Source: Gammaproteobacteria bacterium
GTDB lineage: Bacteria > Pseudomonadota > Gammaproteobacteria > Steroidobacterales > Steroidobacteraceae
Direction of reading: 5' to 3'
DNA: 64,000 nucleotides
NCBI GenBank assembly: GCA_016874555.1
Contig: VGTW01000001.1
Location: 1-64,000 of the forward strand
In this document: one piece after another, positions 8,578 to 19,730 of the stretch
Layout: each line of letters starts with the position of its first letter
How positions within the stretch are numbered: the stretch's first letter is position 1
Position numbers and translations under genes: made by a program
Notes under the pieces: generated by a model
Told to the model about the DNA's origin: nothing
Seen by the model: only the letters and a program-made list of their open reading frames with translations
The model's database searches: none

Positions 8578-10406
8578 ATGAACCGACCGAGCTCGATGGC
8601 CTACAATTGGCTGATGTGCTGCGCTCTGGCATATACCGGTTATTCGAGCAAACCGATCATCTCAATAAAATAAATGTTTTTCCGGTCCCGGATGGCGATA
8701 CCGGCACCAATATGTCGCTGACGCTGTCTGCCGTGCTCGCGGCGCTGGATCGTACGCCAGAATCGCATGCGGGTAGCGTACTGGTACGCGCCGCAGACGC
8801 CGCACTCGATGGTGCACGCGGTAATTCAGGAACAATCCTCGCGCAGTTTTTGTTCGGACTGGGCGATGGCGTGGGCCATCTGGCGCGTATTTCCACCGGA
8901 GAGTTCGCGATCGCCTTGCGTATGGGTGCCAACTACGCCCGCGATGCCCTCGCCCAGCCGCGCGAGGGTACCATCCTCACTGTGCTGCACGAATTTTCAC
9001 TGGCTGCTGAAGCACAGGTGCCACACTCGAGCGGCTTTCCCAGCTTGTTCAGCAATTCATTGATTCGGGCACGCGAGGCGCTTGAAGCGACGCGTGGACA
9101 ACTGGAGGAACTGCACGCGGCAAATGTCGTTGATGCCGGCGCTCTCGGATTCGTCGAAGTTTTGGAGGGTATGTGCCGCTTTCTACACACCGGTGAACTC
9201 GGCAAGGTCGTTGCCCCAGTTCACTCCGGCGATGAGTCGATGGTAGGAACGTCCCCGCCTGCCGCTGATCAGGATTATCGTTTTTGCACCGAGTGCTTGA
9301 TCAACGCCTCCGTCGGGCGGGAAATCGATCTGCGACACCTGCGCGAAACACTCTCCACGATCGGTACCAGCCTCGTGGTCAGTGGTAGCAAGCGCAAGGC
9401 TAAGATTCATGTGCATGTCAACGATCCGAAGCAAGTCTTCCGTATTGCTGAAAACTTCGGTGTCGTCAGTGGTCAAAAGGCGGACGACATGCGCATGCAG
9501 CAAAGCGCGGCGCACCACCGCAAGACGCAACGCATCGCGGTAGTCACGGATTCGGGGGCAGATGTTCCCGAGGAATTCATCGAGCGACTCGGGATACATG
9601 TGGTTCCCGTGCGCATCCACTTCGCCAACCATTCCTACCTCGACAAGGTGAGCATGACGCCCACCGAGTTCTACCGGGAACTTGTGAGCAATCCGGCACA
9701 CCCCAAGACCTCGCAACCGCCGCCGGGCGACTTCCGCCGCATGTTCGAATTTTTGGCTTCGCATTACGACGCCGTGGTATCCGTGAATCTGACCTCGCGG
9801 CACAGCGGAACCTGGGACGCCGCCAACAAGGCGGCACAAAGGGTCGGCGCCGAGGGTAAGCCGGTCTCAGCGATCGACAGTCGTAACGCCTCGGTCGGTC
9901 AGGGACTGATCACGGTGGCCGCCGCGGAGGCGGCACTTGCCGGCGCCAGTCCGCAGGATGTCACGGCGGCCATCCACGCAGCTGCCGAACGTACCCAGAC
10001 ATTCGCGCTCCTCGGCAGCATCGATTTTGCGGTGCGCGGGGGTCGCGTGCCGGCGATCATCGGCAAGGTAGCGCGGCTGCTGTCGCTCAACGTCATCCTG
10101 CGAACCTATCCGGATGGTCGAATTCGCGCCGGTGGCGGCCTGATGGGCACACATCGCCGGCGTAGTCGATTCGCACGATTCGTGACTCGACGCTGTCGTT
10201 TCGATGCAAGCCGTGAATCGCTGCGGATCTTCGTCGGGCATGGCGGCAAGATCGAGGAAGGTCGACTACTGACGCAGGAGCTGGAAGAAAGATTTCCGAC
10301 AGGTAGCGTGGAATTTTGTGCGCTCACCGACATGGGCCCCGCCATCGGGGTGCATGGCGGGCCGGGGACGCTGATCGTCGCCGTACACCGCAAGTCCAAG
10401 ATTTAG
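8574..10406 (+). CDS. Fused DhaL (FakA-like) and DegV (FakB-like) fatty-acid kinase protein
   Basis: A 610-residue fusion. Residues 1-200 form a DhaL/DAK2 ATP-binding domain with the metal motif [11 protein letters not shown] and [11 protein letters not shown] middle region resembles the FakA central part. From about residue 320 a DegV/FakB lipid-binding domain begins ([16 protein letters not shown], then TSQPPPGDF and [10 protein letters not shown]). In Firmicutes FakA and FakB are separate proteins that phosphorylate fatty acids; a single-chain version suggests acyl-phosphate formation without partner exchange. It is coupled to gspB by ATGA, though a functional link is not evident. Confidence 0.85.
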   Translation: MNEPTELDGLQLADVLRSGIYRLFEQTDHLNKINVFPVPDGDTGTNMSLTLSAVLAALDRTPESHAGSVLVRAADAALDGARGNSGTILAQFLFGLGDGVGHLARISTGEFAIALRMGANYARDALAQPREGTILTVLHEFSLAAEAQVPHSSGFPSLFSNSLIRAREALEATRGQLEELHAANVVDAGALGFVEVLEGMCRFLHTGELGKVVAPVHSGDESMVGTSPPAADQDYRFCTECLINASVGREIDLRHLRETLSTIGTSLVVSGSKRKAKIHVHVNDPKQVFRIAENFGVVSGQKADDMRMQQSAAHHRKTQRIAVVTDSGADVPEEFIERLGIHVVPVRIHFANHSYLDKVSMTPTEFYRELVSNPAHPKTSQPPPGDFRRMFEFLASHYDAVVSVNLTSRHSGTWDAANKAAQRVGAEGKPVSAIDSRNASVGQGLITVAAAEAALAGASPQDVTAAIHAAAERTQTFALLGSIDFAVRGGRVPAIIGKVARLLSLNVILRTYPDGRIRAGGGLMGTHRRRSRFARFVTRRCRFDASRESLRIFVGHGGKIEEGRLLTQELEERFPTGSVEFCALTDMGPAIGVHGGPGTLIVAVHRKSKI

Positions 10407-10879
10407 CCGAGCGCTGCAATCACCTCGGATGGCGCCTGCACTAGTTCAACCAGTACGCCTTCGCCAGCGATCGGAAATTCTTCGTTCGCCCTCGGGTGCA
10501 GAAAACAAATATCGTGACCTGCGGCGCCCTTGCGTACGCCACCCGGCGCAAAGCGCACGCCGCGCGACGTCAACCATTCAACCGCTTTTGGCAGATCGTC
10601 GACCCACAGTCCGATGTGATTGAGCGGCATGGCATGGACCGCAGGTTTTTTCTCGGGGTCCAGTGGTTGCATGAGATCGATCTCGACGCGCATCGCGCCG
10701 CGTCCCATGACGCAAATGTCCTCATCGACATTCTCACGCTCGCTGACGAAGTTGCCGGTAACTTCGAGGCCTAGCATGTCGATCCAGAGTTTGCGCAAGC
10801 GCTGCTTGTCGGGGCCACCAATCGCCACCTGCTGTATGCCCAGCACGCGGAACGGTCTTTTTATTACAGATTCACTCAT
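10403..10879 (-). CDS. VOC-family protein, probable methylmalonyl-CoA epimerase
   Basis: A 158-residue glyoxalase/VOC-fold protein with two beta-alpha-beta modules ([19 protein letters not shown] and [20 protein letters not shown]) and metal-ligand candidates such as the His of LNHIG and the Glu of VLVELVQAP. It is the last gene of an operon encoding propionyl-CoA carboxylase and methylmalonyl-CoA mutase, overlapping pccA by 4 bases. Conversion of (S)- to (R)-methylmalonyl-CoA is the step otherwise missing there. The function rests mainly on context, as VOC proteins are diverse. Confidence 0.65.
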   Translation of the reverse strand: MSESVIKRPFRVLGIQQVAIGGPDKQRLRKLWIDMLGLEVTGNFVSERENVDEDICVMGRGAMRVEIDLMQPLDPEKKPAVHAMPLNHIGLWVDDLPKAVEWLTSRGVRFAPGGVRKGAAGHDICFLHPRANEEFPIAGEGVLVELVQAPSEVIAALG

Positions 10880-12906
10880 TGGAATTTGATGATCACCTGA
10901 TCGACGGCAACACTGTCGCCTTTCGCAGCCAGCACCTCGGAGACTACGCAGTCCTGGGTGGCAAAGAGAATGTTTTCCATCTTCATAGCTTCGATCGCAG
11001 CGAGCCGCTCGCCGGCACGCACCGTCTGCCCGGGTTGTACCGAAATATCGACCAGAAGCCCGGGCATCGGCGAGAGCAGAACCTTCGACAGATCGGGCGG
11101 CGCCTTGAAGGGCATCAGTGCCTCGAGCCGCGCCTGACGAGGCGAGAACACTTTGACAAACAAACTCGAGCCGTTGTGCGAAATCCGATAGCCGAGCCCG
11201 ATGCGTTCGATTTGTGCGCAGAATGCTTTTCCGTCGAAGTGACCGTGCACGGCGATATCGCGCAAGTTATCCTCGAACGAAACCTCATGAGTACGGTCAC
11301 CGATGCCTACATGAAAAATCGAACCGATCGGTCGTACGGTTACCGGAATCTCTTCACGACCTCCATGATCATCGCGTAACACGATCACGAAGTCCTCGCG
11401 AATACGAACCTCGCGGTGACGCAGCTGTCCGGTGAGACGGGCTGCGCGTTCGCGCGAGCGACGGTGGGAGACTGCTGCGAAAGAAAGCAGAAGTCCTGCT
11501 TCTTCGTGCGGTACAGCCGCCGCAGAAAAGCCCTTCGGATATTGCTCGGCGATGAAGCTGGTGTTGAAGTCGCCGGCGATAAAACGCGGATGAGCGAGCA
11601 AGGCCGCCTGAAACGGGATATTACTGGCGATACCGCGAATCACGAAGCCGTTCAAAGCTTCGCGCATGCGCGCGATCGCTTCATTTCGATCAGCCCCATA
11701 CGTGATGAGCTTGGCGATCATCGAGTCGTAGAACATCGGGATCTCGCCGCCCTCGTATACACCGGTATCGACTCGAACACCGCCTTCGGCGGGAACAGGC
11801 TGCGACGCTTCCATCGTCGGCATCGGCGGTCGATATTTGACCAGTCTGCCGGTTGAAGGCAGGAAATTACGAAACGGATCTTCGGCATTGATGCGGCACT
11901 CGATCGCCCAGCCTTTACGCCGGAGATCGCTCTGACCAAAAGCGAGTCGCTCGCCCGCTGCAATACGAATCATCTGCTCGACCAGATCGAGTCCAGTGAT
12001 GCACTCGGTGACCGGATGCTCCACCTGCAGACGAGTATTCATCTCGAGGAAATAAAAGCTGCGATCTTTACCGACTACGAACTCGACCGTGCCTGCGCTT
12101 TGATAGTCGACGGCCTTGGCGAGGGCAACCGCCTGCTCGCCCATAGCCTTACGCATCTTGTCATTGAGGAAAGGGCTGGGCGCCTCCTCGAGCACTTTTT
12201 GGTGACGACGTTGAATTGAGCACTCACGCTCCCAAAGATATACACAGTTTCCATGGCCATCGCCGAGCACCTGAATCTCGATATGGCGCGGCTCTTCGAC
12301 GAATTTCTCGATGAATACGCGATCGTCACCGAAGCTGTTTCGCGCCTCGTTGCGACATGACACGAAGCCCTCGTGCGCATCCTTATCGTTCCAGGCGACA
12401 CGCAGGCCCTTGCCGCCGCCACCGGCACTCGCCTTGATCATCACGGGATAGCCGATGTCGCGGGCGATCTGGACGGCACGCTCTGGTAAATCGATCGGCT
12501 TGTTCCAGCCCGGGATGGTGTTCACCTTCGCCTTGGCGGCCAGCTCTTTGGAGGCGATCTTGTCGCCCATGGCCGCGATCGACTTGTACTTCGGGCCGAT
12601 GAAGATTATGCCCTCCTCTTCCACACGCCGCGAAAACTCAGCGTTTTCAGAGAGAAAACCGTAGCCCGGATGCACGGCCTCGGCACCCGTTTTCTTGCAG
12701 GCTTCAATGATGCGATCGGCGACGAGGTAAGACTCGCGTGAGGGTGCTGGCCCGATCGGCACTGCCTCGTCCGCAAGCTCGACATGGCGTGCGTCTTTGT
12801 CGGCTTCCGAATGGACGGCTACCGTCTTGATACCCATGCGTTGCGCGGTCTTGATGACACGGCAGGCGATTTCACCACGATTGGCGATCAGTATTTTTTT
12901 AAACAT
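10876..12906 (-). CDS. pccA: Propionyl-CoA (acyl-CoA) carboxylase, biotin carboxylase/biotin carrier subunit
   Basis: A 676-residue alpha subunit. The biotin-carboxylase domain runs from [20 protein letters not shown] through the ATP-grasp loop ([13 protein letters not shown]) and [14 protein letters not shown]. The carrier domain is at the C-terminus with EAMKMENI, where K642 is the biotinylation site. It pairs with the carboxyltransferase gene 26 bases upstream. Together with mutase and MeaB it carries propionyl-CoA from odd-chain fats, branched amino acids or sterol side chains into succinyl-CoA. Confidence 0.93.
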   Translation of the reverse strand: MFKKILIANRGEIACRVIKTAQRMGIKTVAVHSEADKDARHVELADEAVPIGPAPSRESYLVADRIIEACKKTGAEAVHPGYGFLSENAEFSRRVEEEGIIFIGPKYKSIAAMGDKIASKELAAKAKVNTIPGWNKPIDLPERAVQIARDIGYPVMIKASAGGGGKGLRVAWNDKDAHEGFVSCRNEARNSFGDDRVFIEKFVEEPRHIEIQVLGDGHGNCVYLWERECSIQRRHQKVLEEAPSPFLNDKMRKAMGEQAVALAKAVDYQSAGTVEFVVGKDRSFYFLEMNTRLQVEHPVTECITGLDLVEQMIRIAAGERLAFGQSDLRRKGWAIECRINAEDPFRNFLPSTGRLVKYRPPMPTMEASQPVPAEGGVRVDTGVYEGGEIPMFYDSMIAKLITYGADRNEAIARMREALNGFVIRGIASNIPFQAALLAHPRFIAGDFNTSFIAEQYPKGFSAAAVPHEEAGLLLSFAAVSHRRSRERAARLTGQLRHREVRIREDFVIVLRDDHGGREEIPVTVRPIGSIFHVGIGDRTHEVSFEDNLRDIAVHGHFDGKAFCAQIERIGLGYRISHNGSSLFVKVFSPRQARLEALMPFKAPPDLSKVLLSPMPGLLVDISVQPGQTVRAGERLAAIEAMKMENILFATQDCVVSEVLAAKGDSVAVDQVIIKFQ

Positions 12907-12932
12907 GATTCTTCAGACCCCGTGGCGTGCGC

Positions 12933-14465
12933 TCAAAGGGGGATGTTGCCGTGCTTGCGCCACGGCTCCTCAATTTTTTTGTCGCGCAACACCGTCAACG
13001 CCCGACAAATTCTTCGACGAGTGCCGTGCGGCATGATGACGTCGTCGATGTAACCGCGGGCACTAGCAACAAAGGGGTTGGCGAACTTCTGGCGATACTC
13101 GGCTTCTCTCGCTGTAAGTTTGGCGGGGTCAGACTTCTCTTCACGGAAAATGATTTCGACCGCACCCTTTGCACCCATGACAGCGATTTCAGCATTCGGC
13201 CAGGCGAAGTTGATGTCACCGCGCAGATGTTTCGAAGCCATGACGTCGTAGGCGCCGCCATAGGCTTTGCGAGTGATGACGGTGATTTTCGGCACCGTGC
13301 ACTCGGCGTAGGCATAGAGCAACTTGGCGCCATGCTTGATAATGCCGCCATACTCCTGCGAGGTGCCTGGCATGAAGCCCGGCACATCGACGAAGGTTAC
13401 GACAGCAATGCTGAACGCATCGCAAAAACGTACGAAGCGCGCCGCCTTAATGCTGCTCTTAATATCGAGGCAGCCCGCCAGCACCAGCGGCTGGTTGGCA
13501 ACGATACCCACCACCTGACCATCCAGCCGTGCGAAGCCGATGATGATGTTCTTTGCGTAGTCGGGCTGCAGCTCAAAGAATTCACCGTCGTCGATGACCT
13601 TGTTTATCAGCTCTTTCATGTCGTACGGCTTATTCGGGTTATCGGGGACCAGTGTGTCGAGCGAGTACTCGTCTCGATCAGGCGGATCGAAGGCCTCGCG
13701 CATCGGCGGCTTCTGCCGGTTGTTCGCGGGTAAATAGTTGAAGAAGCGGCGCAGCATCAACAGCGCCTCGACGTCATTATCGAACGCGAGATCGGCAACC
13801 CCGCTGCGCGTAGTGTGCGTTACGGCACCGCCGAGGTCCTCGGCTGTCACCTCTTCGTGCGTCACAGTCTTCACCACCTCAGGTCCGGTAACGAACATGT
13901 ACGAACTGTCCTTCACCATGAAAATGAAATCGGTGAGTGCCGGGCTATAGACGGCACCACCTGCCGAAGGACCCATGATCAGACTGATCTGCGGGACTAC
14001 ACCCGAGGCCGTCACGTTACGCTGGAACACCTCGGCGTAGCCGCCTAGCGAGGCGACGCCCTCCTGAATGCGTGCGCCACCGGAGTCATTGATGCCGATC
14101 ACCGGCGCACCGACCTTCATAGCGGTGTCCATGACCTTGCAGATTTTTTGCGCATGCGCCTCGGACAGCGAGCCGCCGAACACCGTGAAATCTTGACTGA
14201 ATACGAAGACGAGGCGCCCGTTAATAAAGCCGCAGCCCGTCACCACGCCATCGCCCGGAACTTTTTGATCCTGCATACCGAAGTCGCTACAGCGGTGCTC
14301 GACAAACATATCCCATTCCTCGAACGTGCCCTCATCGAGTAACAGTTCGACACGCTCACGCGCCGTCAGCTTACCTTTGGCATGTTGCGCAGCGATGCGC
14401 TTCTCGCCACCACCCTGTCGCGCCTGTGCGCGCTTGTTCTCGAGTTGATGAATGATGTCGTGCAT
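12933..14465 (-). CDS. pccB: Propionyl-CoA carboxylase, carboxyltransferase (beta) subunit
   Basis: A 510-residue carboxyltransferase with the two crotonase-like halves of the family. The N-terminal half has [19 protein letters not shown] and [14 protein letters not shown]; the C-terminal half has [20 protein letters not shown] and the second oxyanion-hole region [14 protein letters not shown]. About 510 residues and [17 protein letters not shown] fit PccB rather than acetyl-CoA carboxylase AccD. It is transcribed with pccA. Confidence 0.93.
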   Translation of the reverse strand: MHDIIHQLENKRAQARQGGGEKRIAAQHAKGKLTARERVELLLDEGTFEEWDMFVEHRCSDFGMQDQKVPGDGVVTGCGFINGRLVFVFSQDFTVFGGSLSEAHAQKICKVMDTAMKVGAPVIGINDSGGARIQEGVASLGGYAEVFQRNVTASGVVPQISLIMGPSAGGAVYSPALTDFIFMVKDSSYMFVTGPEVVKTVTHEEVTAEDLGGAVTHTTRSGVADLAFDNDVEALLMLRRFFNYLPANNRQKPPMREAFDPPDRDEYSLDTLVPDNPNKPYDMKELINKVIDDGEFFELQPDYAKNIIIGFARLDGQVVGIVANQPLVLAGCLDIKSSIKAARFVRFCDAFSIAVVTFVDVPGFMPGTSQEYGGIIKHGAKLLYAYAECTVPKITVITRKAYGGAYDVMASKHLRGDINFAWPNAEIAVMGAKGAVEIIFREEKSDPAKLTAREAEYRQKFANPFVASARGYIDDVIMPHGTRRRICRALTVLRDKKIEEPWRKHGNIPL

Positions 14466-14493
14466 GGCAAGCCTTCCTGTGAGTACAAATCGG

Positions 14494-15507
14494 TCAGTGG
14501 GCTTCGAAGAGATCGAGCAATCGGCGTGCAGCAGATGAAGGCGCTACCCGACCTTGGCTTACATCCTCTAGTGCCTTGGGTAACGCAGTGCGCACGGCTG
14601 CACTTTCACGAAAATCCGCAACCAATTGCGCGTGTACCTGATCCCACATCCAGGTGAGCGCCTGGTGGCGTCGACGTTCAGAGAATTCACCGCTTTGCTC
14701 GCGCAGACGTATGAAATTGGTCGCATGCGACCAGAAAGCTTCAAGCCCGAGCGACTTGAGCGCGCTACCGCGCATAACGCGGGTTTGCCAACGTTCCTCG
14801 CCATGGCTACCCGGCGCTCCAGTAAAGCGCAGCACGCGCAAGGCCGAGGTGATCTGCGCCTCGGCGCGCGCCGCCGCATCAGGATCGAGATCGGCTTTAT
14901 TGATGACAATCAGATCGGCGAGTTCCATGATGCCTTTCTTCATGGCTTGCAGATCGTCACCGGCGTTCGGCAACTGCAACAGCACGAACATATCAGTCAT
15001 GCCCGCCACCGTAGTCTCGGACTGACCGACACCGACTGTCTCGACGATCACTACGTCGTATCCGGCCGCTTCACAAACCAGTATTGCTTCGCGGGTTTTT
15101 TCAGCGACGCCGCCAAGCGTACCCGATGACGGGCTAGGTCGAATATAGGCGTTTTCTTGGACCGAGAGACGCTCCATACGCGTCTTGTCACCGAGGATTG
15201 AACCGCCCGAAATCCCTGATGACGGGTCGACCGCGAGCACGGCAACCTTATGACCCTGCGCCAACAAAAACATGCCGAGCGCTTCGATGAAGGTCGACTT
15301 GCCAACGCCGGGCACACCCGAAATACCGAGACGTAGCGCTTTGCCGGTGAAAGGTAGCAAAGCATCGAGCAAAGCATCGCCGCGCTTGCGATGATCGCTG
15401 CGCGTCGATTCGAGCAACGTGATTGTCTTGGCTAGCGCACGCCGATCGTAGGCACGCACGCCTTCAATCAAGCGAGCATCGTCCTGCTCAGGCAAGGTCA
15501 CACGCAC
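14494..15507 (-). CDS. meaB: MeaB/ArgK G3E-family GTPase, methylmalonyl-CoA mutase chaperone
   Basis: A 337-residue GTPase that protects and reloads the B12 enzyme methylmalonyl-CoA mutase. It has the P-loop [14 protein letters not shown], the Mg/switch segment [20 protein letters not shown], the ETVGVGQSE switch and the base-specificity motif NKAD. Its start overlaps the end of the mutase gene by 20 bases, so the two are coupled, as in many proteobacteria. Confidence 0.93.
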   Translation of the reverse strand: MRVTLPEQDDARLIEGVRAYDRRALAKTITLLESTRSDHRKRGDALLDALLPFTGKALRLGISGVPGVGKSTFIEALGMFLLAQGHKVAVLAVDPSSGISGGSILGDKTRMERLSVQENAYIRPSPSSGTLGGVAEKTREAILVCEAAGYDVVIVETVGVGQSETTVAGMTDMFVLLQLPNAGDDLQAMKKGIMELADLIVINKADLDPDAAARAEAQITSALRVLRFTGAPGSHGEERWQTRVMRGSALKSLGLEAFWSHATNFIRLREQSGEFSERRRHQALTWMWDQVHAQLVADFRESAAVRTALPKALEDVSQGRVAPSSAARRLLDLFEAH

Positions 15508-17662
15508 GCTTTATATTGTTAAGTACGTCGCGCGCACTGTCAGGAATCGGCGTGCCGGGTCCGTAAATGCCTTTGACGCCAGCGTCGTACAGGAACTGGT
15601 AGTCCTGTTGCGGGATCACACCACCTACGAAGACGATGATCTCGCCCGAGCCCTGCTCGCGCAGCGAACGAATGATCTCCGGAACCAAAGTTTTATGGCC
15701 GGCGGCGAGGGTGCTGACACCCACCGCGTGCACGTCGTTTTCGATCGCCTGCCGCGCACATTCTTCGGGGGTCTGAAACAGCGGCCCAACATCGACATCA
15801 AAACCGAGATCAGCGAAGGCACTGGCTACCACCTTGGCACCGCGGTCATGACCGTCTTGGCCCAGCTTGGCGATCAACACGCGCGGCCGACGACCATGAT
15901 CTGCAGCGAACGCCGCGATGTCGCCTTGCAGTTTGGTCCAATCCTCCTGCGATTCGTAGGCTCCTGCGTACACGCCGCTCACCTCCTGCGAATTGGCACG
16001 ATGTCGCCCCCAAACTTGCTCGAGCGCATCGCTGACTTCACCGACTGTCGCGCGCAATCGCATAGCCCCAACGGCAAGTGCGAGCAGATTGCCTTCACCC
16101 GATGTCGCAGCGGACGTTATCGCGGCCAGAGCCGCATCGACCTTGGCGGCATCGCGCGTCGTGCGCACCTGCTGCAGTCTCGCGATCTGGTTGTCACGGA
16201 CCACGACATTGTCGATCTCGAGAATCTCAACTGGCTCTTCTTTCTCGAGCTTGAATTTATTGACGCCGATGATGACGTCACGACCAGAATCGATCCGGGC
16301 CTGCTTCTCGGCAGCACTCGCCTCAATGCGCAACTTAGCCCAGCCACTTTCGACTGCGCGGGTCATACCACCCATGGCATCGACTTCTTCAATGATGGTC
16401 CAGGCCTTGTCGGCCATTTCCTGCGTGAGCTTTTCCATCAGGTAGCTGCCGGCCCAGGGGTCTACGACCTGCGTGATATGCGTTTCTTCTTGTAGGATGA
16501 GCTGGGTGTTGCGCGCGATTCGCGCGCTGAACTCGGTCGGCAGCGCAATTGCCTCGTCAAAAGAATTGGTATGCAGGCTTTGCGTACCACCAAAAACGGC
16601 CGCCATGGCCTCGATAGTGGTACGAACGACGTTATTGTACGGATCTTGCTCAGTGAGGCTCCAGCCTGAAGTCTGACAGTGCGTGCGTAACATCAAGCTC
16701 TTCGGATTCTTTGCCCCGAATCCTGTCATGATCTTCCACCACAAAAGCCGCGCCGCACGCATTTTTGCGATCTCGAGATAGAAGTTCATGCCGATCGCCC
16801 AGAAAAAACTGAGCCGACCGGCGAACTCGTCGACATCGAGGCCCTTAGCAAGCGCAGTTTTCACATACTCCTTGCCGTCGGCCAGCGTAAAGGCGAGTTC
16901 CAGCGCCTGATTCGCCCCCGCCTCCTGCATGTGATAACCCGAAATCGAAATCGAGTTAAACTTCGGCATGTTGTGCGCCGTGTACTCGATGATGTCACCG
17001 ACGATACGCATCGACGGCCCGGGTGCGTAGATGTAGGTGTTGCGCACCATGAATTCTTTGAGAATATCATTCTGGATTGTGCCGGAGAGTGCCGCCTGCG
17101 CCACACCCTGCTCTTCGCCGGCGACGACGAACGCCGCCAGCACCGGCAGCACCGCACCGTTCATCGTCATCGACACCGAAACCTTGTCGAGCGGGATACC
17201 GTCGAATAGGATCTTCATGTCCTCGACGGAATCGATCGCCACGCCCGCTTTGCCGACATCGCCACGCACTCGCGGGTGATCGCTGTCGTAGCCGCGATGA
17301 GTCGCCAGGTCGAAAGCAACCGATACGCCCTGGCCGCCTGCGGCCAGCGACTTGCGGTAGAACGCATTCGAGGCCTCGGCCGTCGAGAATCCCGCGTACT
17401 GACGAATGGTCCACGGCCGTACCGCATACATGGTGGCTTGCGGACCGCGCAGGAAGGGTGCAAAGCCCGGCAGGGTGTCGGCGTACTGCAAACCGTGCAG
17501 GTCTGCCGCGGTATAAAGCGGCTTGACCTCGAGACCCTCGGGCGTCTTCCAGGTAAGTTTGGTGACGTCACCGCCCGGCGCTGCCTTCGCGGCAGCCTTC
17601 GCCCAAACCTCGAGTTTGGCGGATGTCAGGAGGTCATCACGATCCATGGCGTCCCTGTCCAA
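15488..17662 (-). CDS. scpA: Methylmalonyl-CoA mutase (single-chain, B12-dependent)
   Basis: A 724-residue mutase converting methylmalonyl-CoA to succinyl-CoA. The N-terminal barrel has [20 protein letters not shown] and [17 protein letters not shown]. The C-terminal cobalamin domain has [15 protein letters not shown], with the DxHxxG lower-ligand histidine, and [15 protein letters not shown]. It is first in the minus-strand propionate operon. Two ATGs (17662 and 17647) are possible. The 104 bases upstream of it include a GC-rich hairpin but no clear promoter. Confidence 0.95.
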   Translation of the reverse strand: MDRDAMDRDDLLTSAKLEVWAKAAAKAAPGGDVTKLTWKTPEGLEVKPLYTAADLHGLQYADTLPGFAPFLRGPQATMYAVRPWTIRQYAGFSTAEASNAFYRKSLAAGGQGVSVAFDLATHRGYDSDHPRVRGDVGKAGVAIDSVEDMKILFDGIPLDKVSVSMTMNGAVLPVLAAFVVAGEEQGVAQAALSGTIQNDILKEFMVRNTYIYAPGPSMRIVGDIIEYTAHNMPKFNSISISGYHMQEAGANQALELAFTLADGKEYVKTALAKGLDVDEFAGRLSFFWAIGMNFYLEIAKMRAARLLWWKIMTGFGAKNPKSLMLRTHCQTSGWSLTEQDPYNNVVRTTIEAMAAVFGGTQSLHTNSFDEAIALPTEFSARIARNTQLILQEETHITQVVDPWAGSYLMEKLTQEMADKAWTIIEEVDAMGGMTRAVESGWAKLRIEASAAEKQARIDSGRDVIIGVNKFKLEKEEPVEILEIDNVVVRDNQIARLQQVRTTRDAAKVDAALAAITSAATSGEGNLLALAVGAMRLRATVGEVSDALEQVWGRHRANSQEVSGVYAGAYESQEDWTKLQGDIAAFAADHGRRPRVLIAKLGQDGHDRGAKVVASAFADLGFDVDVGPLFQTPEECARQAIENDVHAVGVSTLAAGHKTLVPEIIRSLREQGSGEIIVFVGGVIPQQDYQFLYDAGVKGIYGPGTPIPDSARDVLNNIKRACDLA

Positions 17663-17766
17663 GTCCGTCTCGCCCGCCCCCGGCGGGCGGGCCTAGGAAG
17701 CCTGTTGGAGTGTACCCACCATGAACCTCCCCGGCGAGTCCAGCGCCCGGGGTGGCCGCGCGCAGG

Positions 17767-18738
17767 TCAGGGCGTGGCGACCCAAGCCGTGTAGTCGCCC
17801 TCAAGGTGCTTCAGGTTGGAGTAGCCGGCGTCGCGCAGCGCCTCGATCGCCATGGCGGCCCGTCGGCCGCTCGCGCAATAGACGATGATCTCGGCGTCTT
17901 TGGCAGCACCCACGGCAGTCGCCGGGCTTACAAGCACGGCGTTGTGGGCGACGTTGATCGCGCCGTCCACATGACCCGCGGCGAATTCCTCGGCGCGTCG
18001 TACATCGAGCACTACGGGCTGCGCACCGCCCTGAGCCAGTCTGGCCCTGAGTTCGGCGGGCTTCACGGCCGACACTAAGGCAAGAATTTCGGCGACGCGC
18101 TCGGGCGATGGCAGCGGCGGTGAGGCCGCGGGAGCCGCCGATGCAGCGGGCGCCGCAGTCGGCGCACTCGCGCGCTGCGGTACCTTTACCAGTTTGCCGA
18201 CGTTGTATCCCATGTCAGCGACTTTTATGACGAGTTCTGCATAGCGCGCGTCGTCGATCGTCGGGGTGCGCGCCATGATCCACACATAGTCGCGAGCGCT
18301 GCGCGCGATAATGGTCTCGGTGTAATTGGCATCGACGTGCGAAATGACGTACTCGGCCTTTACCGGCCAGATGAACTGCATACCCCAGATGGCATTGTTG
18401 GTGCCGGGGATCACGAAGCCCTTCGGCTCCATGCGCTTGGCTGGCCCGTCGAAAGCACCTTTATTGAAAGTGAAGGTGGTCTTGATCGTACCGTCGGACG
18501 CGAGCTCATAGGATTCAACCGCGTTGTAGATGTCTTTTTCGATGAACGTCGGAATGACGCCGATGACGTACCACGGGCCCATAAACCGTGGCAGATCGAT
18601 GGCGGACACCACGGGAACTGTGACTTTCTGCGGCGAAACTCCGCAGGCCGCGAGCAAGCCCAGCAGCAATGCAGCAAATATCGCTCGCAAGCACTTGCAC
18701 GCCGTACAGCGGATCACCAACGAATTTTCTTGGATCAT
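17767..18738 (-). CDS. Lipoprotein fusing a lipocalin domain to a rhodanese domain
   Basis: A 323-residue envelope protein. Residues 1-32 are a lipoprotein signal ending in LLGLLAAC, with C32 as the lipidated residue. A Blc-type lipocalin follows (DLPRFMGPWYVIGVIP with its GxW, then SYELASDGTIKTTFTF). An Ala/Pro-rich linker at about 185-207 leads to a rhodanese domain (VVLDVRRAEEFAAGHVDGA) with an active-site loop CASGRRA starting at C288. I chose ATG 18738 for its AAGGAGG eight bases upstream. The lipocalin would bind a hydrophobic ligand and the rhodanese suggests sulfur or persulfide chemistry; the combined role is unknown. Confidence 0.8.
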   Translation of the reverse strand: MIQENSLVIRCTACKCLRAIFAALLLGLLAACGVSPQKVTVPVVSAIDLPRFMGPWYVIGVIPTFIEKDIYNAVESYELASDGTIKTTFTFNKGAFDGPAKRMEPKGFVIPGTNNAIWGMQFIWPVKAEYVISHVDANYTETIIARSARDYVWIMARTPTIDDARYAELVIKVADMGYNVGKLVKVPQRASAPTAAPAASAAPAASPPLPSPERVAEILALVSAVKPAELRARLAQGGAQPVVLDVRRAEEFAAGHVDGAINVAHNAVLVSPATAVGAAKDAEIIVYCASGRRAAMAIEALRDAGYSNLKHLEGDYTAWVATP

Positions 18739-18767
18739 GTCGATGCCTCCTTGTCGATTCGGGATAA

Positions 18768-19730
18768 TCACTCCGCGATATACCAACGCCCGTCAATCCG
18801 CTCGAGCACATAACGATCAAAGGGCAGCCCCTGACCTTCGACATCGTACACGGCACGATTACCCTCCCGCTCAAGAGCAGGTGCCGTGCGCCGCACGATG
18901 CGTAGCGCGGCAATTAGCAACTCGCGGCTTGCGATGCTGCGATTGCATCCACTCACCAAAGAATCGAGCGTACGCGATGACAAGCTGCGCCGCAGTTCCG
19001 GACTGAGATAGTCGCGATAGTAACGATCGCACTTTCCGTCAACGAGCGCTTTTTCTGCCTGTTCCAGCAAGGCGAGAATCTCCGGAGTGTTGCGCCCAGT
19101 CGCTACCGGCGCCGCTCGCTCCACGGCTGTCGGCCCGGTACTTGGAGTAGTCGTGTCGCGCGTACGCCCGTTCAGCAGATCGTCGATCTGCGCCTCGAGC
19201 TCAGGGGCAACCGCAGCCTTCCATTCTTTGCCGTAGGGCAGCAGAGTCACGAGTTCGATAACTTCGAGTCGCCCTCGATCGCGCGGCGGTTTACCTTTGA
19301 CGATCACGTGCAACTGATTGTTATCACGTACTGCGATCAGACCCTCGAGCTTTTCATAGAATCGGCTACGCACACTCAGTTTGCGCGCGAGGCTACGAAA
19401 CAGATTGACGCTGGTCGATCGCTCGATTTCGCCCATCGGCATTCCATCGCCGAACAGACGAATGCGCATCGCCGATTCGCCGCGGGCTGCTTCTTCACGA
19501 AGTTTTTGCACGATCATAATCCGTAGCCGATCGAGCTCGGTTGGGTGGATGGCAAAGGCGACGGCCTGCGTATCACCCGCGGCGACCGCAGCGAGATACT
19601 CGGCTGCCGCGCGCTCCTGACCAGCGGTGACACTTTCCGCCGCCTGAACCGGCCACAACAACAGTGTGCTCGCGATAACCATCCATACCGTCACCAACAA
19701 GGACAAAGTTTTTCTCGACTTAGGCCTCAT
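18768..19730 (-). CDS. Exported protein of unknown function
   Basis: A 320-residue protein with a Sec signal peptide (LLVTVWMVIASTLLLWPVQA) and predicted cleavage near residue 31. The mature part looks like two alpha/beta regions, one with repeated basic residues around LRIMIVQKLREEAARGES and a C-terminal one ending EGQGLPFDRYVLERIDGRWYIAE. That ending resembles the closing strands of small NTF2/DUF-type folds, but I cannot name a family. It overlaps the transporter gene upstream by 4 bases and precedes the lipocalin-rhodanese gene, so all may form one unit. Confidence 0.75.
   Translation of the reverse strand: MRPKSRKTLSLLVTVWMVIASTLLLWPVQAAESVTAGQERAAAEYLAAVAAGDTQAVAFAIHPTELDRLRIMIVQKLREEAARGESAMRIRLFGDGMPMGEIERSTSVNLFRSLARKLSVRSRFYEKLEGLIAVRDNNQLHVIVKGKPPRDRGRLEVIELVTLLPYGKEWKAAVAPELEAQIDDLLNGRTRDTTTPSTGPTAVERAAPVATGRNTPEILALLEQAEKALVDGKCDRYYRDYLSPELRRSLSSRTLDSLVSGCNRSIASRELLIAALRIVRRTAPALEREGNRAVYDVEGQGLPFDRYVLERIDGRWYIAE

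Noticed and set aside
12927-13733. 268-codon plus frame over pccB
   Set aside because: Mirror of a strongly conserved carboxyltransferase gene.
15608-16495. 295-codon plus frame over the mutase gene
   Set aside because: Mirror of the mutase C-terminal half; no domain recognised.
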